Source: JAWLDA01 sp041686855 (GTDB lineage Bacteria; Bacillota; Limnochordia; DTU080; RSA5). Taken from it: a DNA stretch of 64,000 bases. Every line of letters begins with the position of its first letter. Within the stretch, counting starts at the first letter, position 1. Under the pieces are notes generated by a model, which had not been told where the DNA came from, made no database searches, and worked only from the letters and a program-made list of their open reading frames with translations. Location of the stretch: positions 186,001-250,000 of the forward strand of contig JAWLDA010000002.1 of the NCBI GenBank assembly GCA_041686855.1. The letters are read 5' to 3'. Positions 62,165-64,000 of the stretch are shown in pieces. Both the position numbers and the translations under genes were made by a program.

Positions 62165-62491
62165 TTAACCATCGGTCGCCTTGGGCGTCCAACGCTGAGA
62201 ATCACGGGCACGGTATTTCTGCATCACCTTGACGAAGGCGTCCTCCAGGTCGATCTCAAGGGAGTTGGCGAACGCGGTGATCACAAACAGAATGTCCGCC
62301 ATCTCCAAGGCCAAGTCGCCTTCACATTCCTCCGGCTTCTTGGGTTTTTGGCCGTACCGGTGGTTCACCTCACGGGCCAGTTCGCCAACTTCTTCGCTCA
62401 GTCGAGCGAGCATGGCCAAGGGCTCCCAGTACCCCTCGTCAAACTGAGAGATCCATCCGTCCACTTCGGCCTGCATCTCTCTTAACTTCAT
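62165..62491 (-). CDS. MazG-like nucleotide pyrophosphohydrolase
   Basis: A 108-residue all-helical enzyme: MKLREMQAEVDGWISQF, then the metal-binding LSEEVGELAREVNHRYG and LALEMADILFVITAFANSL, where E-x2-E and E-x2-D bind Mg. It resembles Bacillus YpjD, which removes non-canonical or excess nucleotides. An in-frame GTG at 62509 overlaps the end of gdh; ATG at 62491 follows the gdh stop by one base. Confidence 0.88.
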   Translation of the reverse strand: MKLREMQAEVDGWISQFDEGYWEPLAMLARLSEEVGELAREVNHRYGQKPKKPEECEGDLALEMADILFVITAFANSLEIDLEDAFVKVMQKYRARDSQRWTPKATDG

Positions 62492-62492
62492 T

Positions 62493-63761
62493 TTAGGGAT
62501 AGATCCCACGAATGGTGATCGCGCTCGTCACTCGCTCGATAGCAATTACGTGCGCCGCTGTACGCATATCGATCCCTCGACTCTTTGTTTCGTTCCAGAC
62601 CGCGTCAAAGGCATCGACCATCACTTTCTGGAGCCGGGAGTTCACTTCGTCTTCACTCCAGAACAGTTGCTGAAGTCCTTGTACCCATTCGAAGTACGAG
62701 ACGGTAACGCCTCCCGCATTGGCGAGGATGTCCGGGATGACAGTGATTCCGCGGTCGTGAAGAATATCGTCAGCCTCGGGCGTCGTCGGACCGTTGGCGC
62801 CTTCGGCAACGATTCGTGCCTGAACACGTGCGGCGTTCGAACGAGTCAGGACGTTTTCGAGGCCGGCGGGGACCAAAACCTCACACGGCAACTCGAGCAA
62901 CTCCTCGTTCGTCACGTCTTCAGCCTTTGCGAAACCTGCCACACTGCCCGTACTGCGCTTGTGGGCCAAGACTTCCTCAGGATCGAGGCCGTTCGCGTTA
63001 TAGATTCCCCCGCGACTGTCACTCACAGCGACGATTTGACATCCATTTTCGTGTAAGATGCGCGCACAGTGGTAACCGACGTTCCCATACCCTTGCACGG
63101 CGACTTTGGCGCCCTTGAGTGAGAGTCCGATCTCCTGAGCCGCGCGTTCGATGGTGAAGACACACCCCAACGATGTCGCGTAATTGCGCCCGAGCGAGCC
63201 ACCGGCCTCGAGGGGCTTGCCCGTGACGACCGCGGGCACCGTATAACCAAAGCGTGATGAGTACGTGTCCATCAGCCACGCCATCACCTGCTCATCGGTG
63301 TAAACGTCGGGCGCGGGAATGTCGCGTTGCGGACCGATGACGTCGCTGATCTCCAGGGTGAATCGCCGCGTGATGCGCTCTACCTCCGCGCGACTGAGCT
63401 CCTTAGGGTTGCAGACGACCCCGCCTTTGGCGCCCCCATAAGGAATGTTAACTACAGCGCACTTCCATGTCATCCACATGGCCAACGCATTCACTTCTTC
63501 AAGGGTGACGTCGGGATGATATCGGATTCCGCCCTTGGCCGGTCCCCGGGCCATGCTGTGTTGCACGCGATACCCGGTGAAGACGTCAATGCTCCCATCA
63601 TCCCGGCGAATCGGAACTTGGGCCGTGACGATTCGTTTGGGCGTGCGCAACACCTTGCGCATCCCTTCCTCCAGGTCAAGTGCATCCGCCGCTCGTTCAA
63701 ACTGACCTAATGCGACTTTTAGCGGATTCTCACTGGTCAGTTCCGCTTCGTTTAATACCAA
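62493..63761 (-). CDS. Glutamate dehydrogenase
   Basis: About 422 residues, the normal length of the hexameric NAD-linked type (RocG or GudB). It shows RVQHSMARGPAKGGIRYHPDV, the catalytic Lys in VNIPYGGAKGGVVCNP, the Rossmann motif VAVQGYGNVGYHCARIL and NAGGVTVSYFEWVQ. It interconverts glutamate with 2-oxoglutarate and ammonia. The frame is open to 63854, but GAGGTG lies 6 bases before TTG at 63761 and the natural family start is near LVLNEAELTSENPL. It is divergent from queG. Confidence 0.95.
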   Translation of the reverse strand: MVLNEAELTSENPLKVALGQFERAADALDLEEGMRKVLRTPKRIVTAQVPIRRDDGSIDVFTGYRVQHSMARGPAKGGIRYHPDVTLEEVNALAMWMTWKCAVVNIPYGGAKGGVVCNPKELSRAEVERITRRFTLEISDVIGPQRDIPAPDVYTDEQVMAWLMDTYSSRFGYTVPAVVTGKPLEAGGSLGRNYATSLGCVFTIERAAQEIGLSLKGAKVAVQGYGNVGYHCARILHENGCQIVAVSDSRGGIYNANGLDPEEVLAHKRSTGSVAGFAKAEDVTNEELLELPCEVLVPAGLENVLTRSNAARVQARIVAEGANGPTTPEADDILHDRGITVIPDILANAGGVTVSYFEWVQGLQQLFWSEDEVNSRLQKVMVDAFDAVWNETKSRGIDMRTAAHVIAIERVTSAITIRGIYP

Positions 63762-63808
63762 TTCTACCACCTCGTCCAATAAGGTGCGGCTGCCTCCCTC
63801 GCCCCACC

Positions 63809-63817
63809 TGCTATAAT
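63809..63817 (+). promoter_or_regulatory. Extended -10 promoter of queG
   Basis: TG-C-TATAAT (63809-63817) is a consensus -10 with the extended TGN element, 25 bases before the GTG start. I see no good -35 hexamer 16-18 bases upstream. Confidence 0.6.
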
Positions 63818-63842
63818 GTTGATCAATAGGAGGCTTCCGCAA

Positions 63843-64000
63843 GTGCTGGAACACGCTCTAAAAACGTACGCTCATTCGATCGGAATTGCGCACCTGGGTA
63901 TCGGCGCCCCCGATCGCTTTGACACCGTCGAAAACCTACTCGAGGCCGGGCGACGTCAAGGCACGTACCCTCCGTTCACTGAGAGCGACATTCCCTCTCG
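63843..64000 (+). CDS. queG: Epoxyqueuosine reductase, N-terminal part (cut by window edge)
   Basis: Fifty-two codons are present. The start GTG follows AGGAGG (63828-63833) by 9 bases. The sequence begins LEHALKTYAHSIGIAHLGIG and continues with FDTVENLLEAGRRQG and TYPPFTESD, which matches the beginning of QueG. QueG reduces epoxyqueuosine to queuosine in tRNA with cobalamin and iron-sulfur clusters; those domains lie beyond the window. Confidence 0.8.
   Translation, partial: MLEHALKTYAHSIGIAHLGIGAPDRFDTVENLLEAGRRQGTYPPFTESDIPS

Overview
The window is a stretch of chromosome from a member of the Bacillota (Firmicutes), probably a spore-former. The evidence is the CggR-controlled glycolytic operon, the yvcK-whiA-rapZ group, a GlnR-type MerR regulator, the cdaA-cdaR-glmM operon, a CwlD-like amidase fused to a GerM domain, three T-box leaders and strong Shine-Dalgarno sites. 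GTG and TTG starts are common. Base composition looks moderately GC-rich throughout, and I see no insertion sequence, prophage, CRISPR array, tRNA or rRNA. The genus cannot be named from the sequence alone. Almost all genes lie on the minus strand, so transcription runs from high to low coordinates.

Layout. 1-1995: a K+-dependent-type membrane pyrophosphatase (cut by the window edge) behind secG. 2177-9136: the central glycolytic operon cggR-gap-pgk-tpiA-gpmI-eno. 9294-13334: whiA, yvcK, rapZ and a PHP-domain phosphoesterase. 13344-21178: an alpha-glucan locus made of a GH15 glucoamylase-like enzyme, a DUF4912 protein, a GH57 branching-type enzyme, a sugar nucleotidyltransferase, a GT4 glycogen-synthase-like enzyme and a membrane-anchored glucodextranase-type domain protein. 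21229-24333: hemA-hemX-hemC. 24578-25003: glnR on the plus strand. 25000-30567: cdaA, cdaR, glmM, nnr and alr, which serve cell-wall precursor supply, c-di-AMP signalling and nicotinamide nucleotide repair. 30633-43131: branched-chain and serine biosynthesis (ilvB, ilvN, ilvC, a class V aminotransferase, serA, leuA, cimA), preceded by a flavodoxin-like protein, a PRPP synthetase and an aminotransferase under tandem T-boxes. 43883-54346: the arginine operon argC-argJ-argB-argD-carB-argG-argH. 54508-63761: housekeeping and sporulation genes (cwlD-gerM fusion, rRNA methyltransferase, YprB-like nuclease, folate cyclo-ligase, DUF84 phosphatase, one unknown, a Ski2-like helicase, a PgpA-like protein, MazG, glutamate dehydrogenase). 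63843-64000: the start of queG on the plus strand.

How it fits together. Nitrogen and amino-acid metabolism dominate the second half. An ArgR-type box overlaps the argC promoter. A promoter overlapping the argH stop codon drives a leader of about 720 nt holding two T-boxes before an aminotransferase. A third T-box motif, with an unusually short upstream part, precedes ilvB. glnR carries a perfect GlnR box just upstream of its own promoter. The most unusual points are the alpha-glucan locus, the tandem T-boxes, the short ilvB T-box leader, the CwlD-GerM fusion and an arginine operon that has carB but neither carA nor argF.
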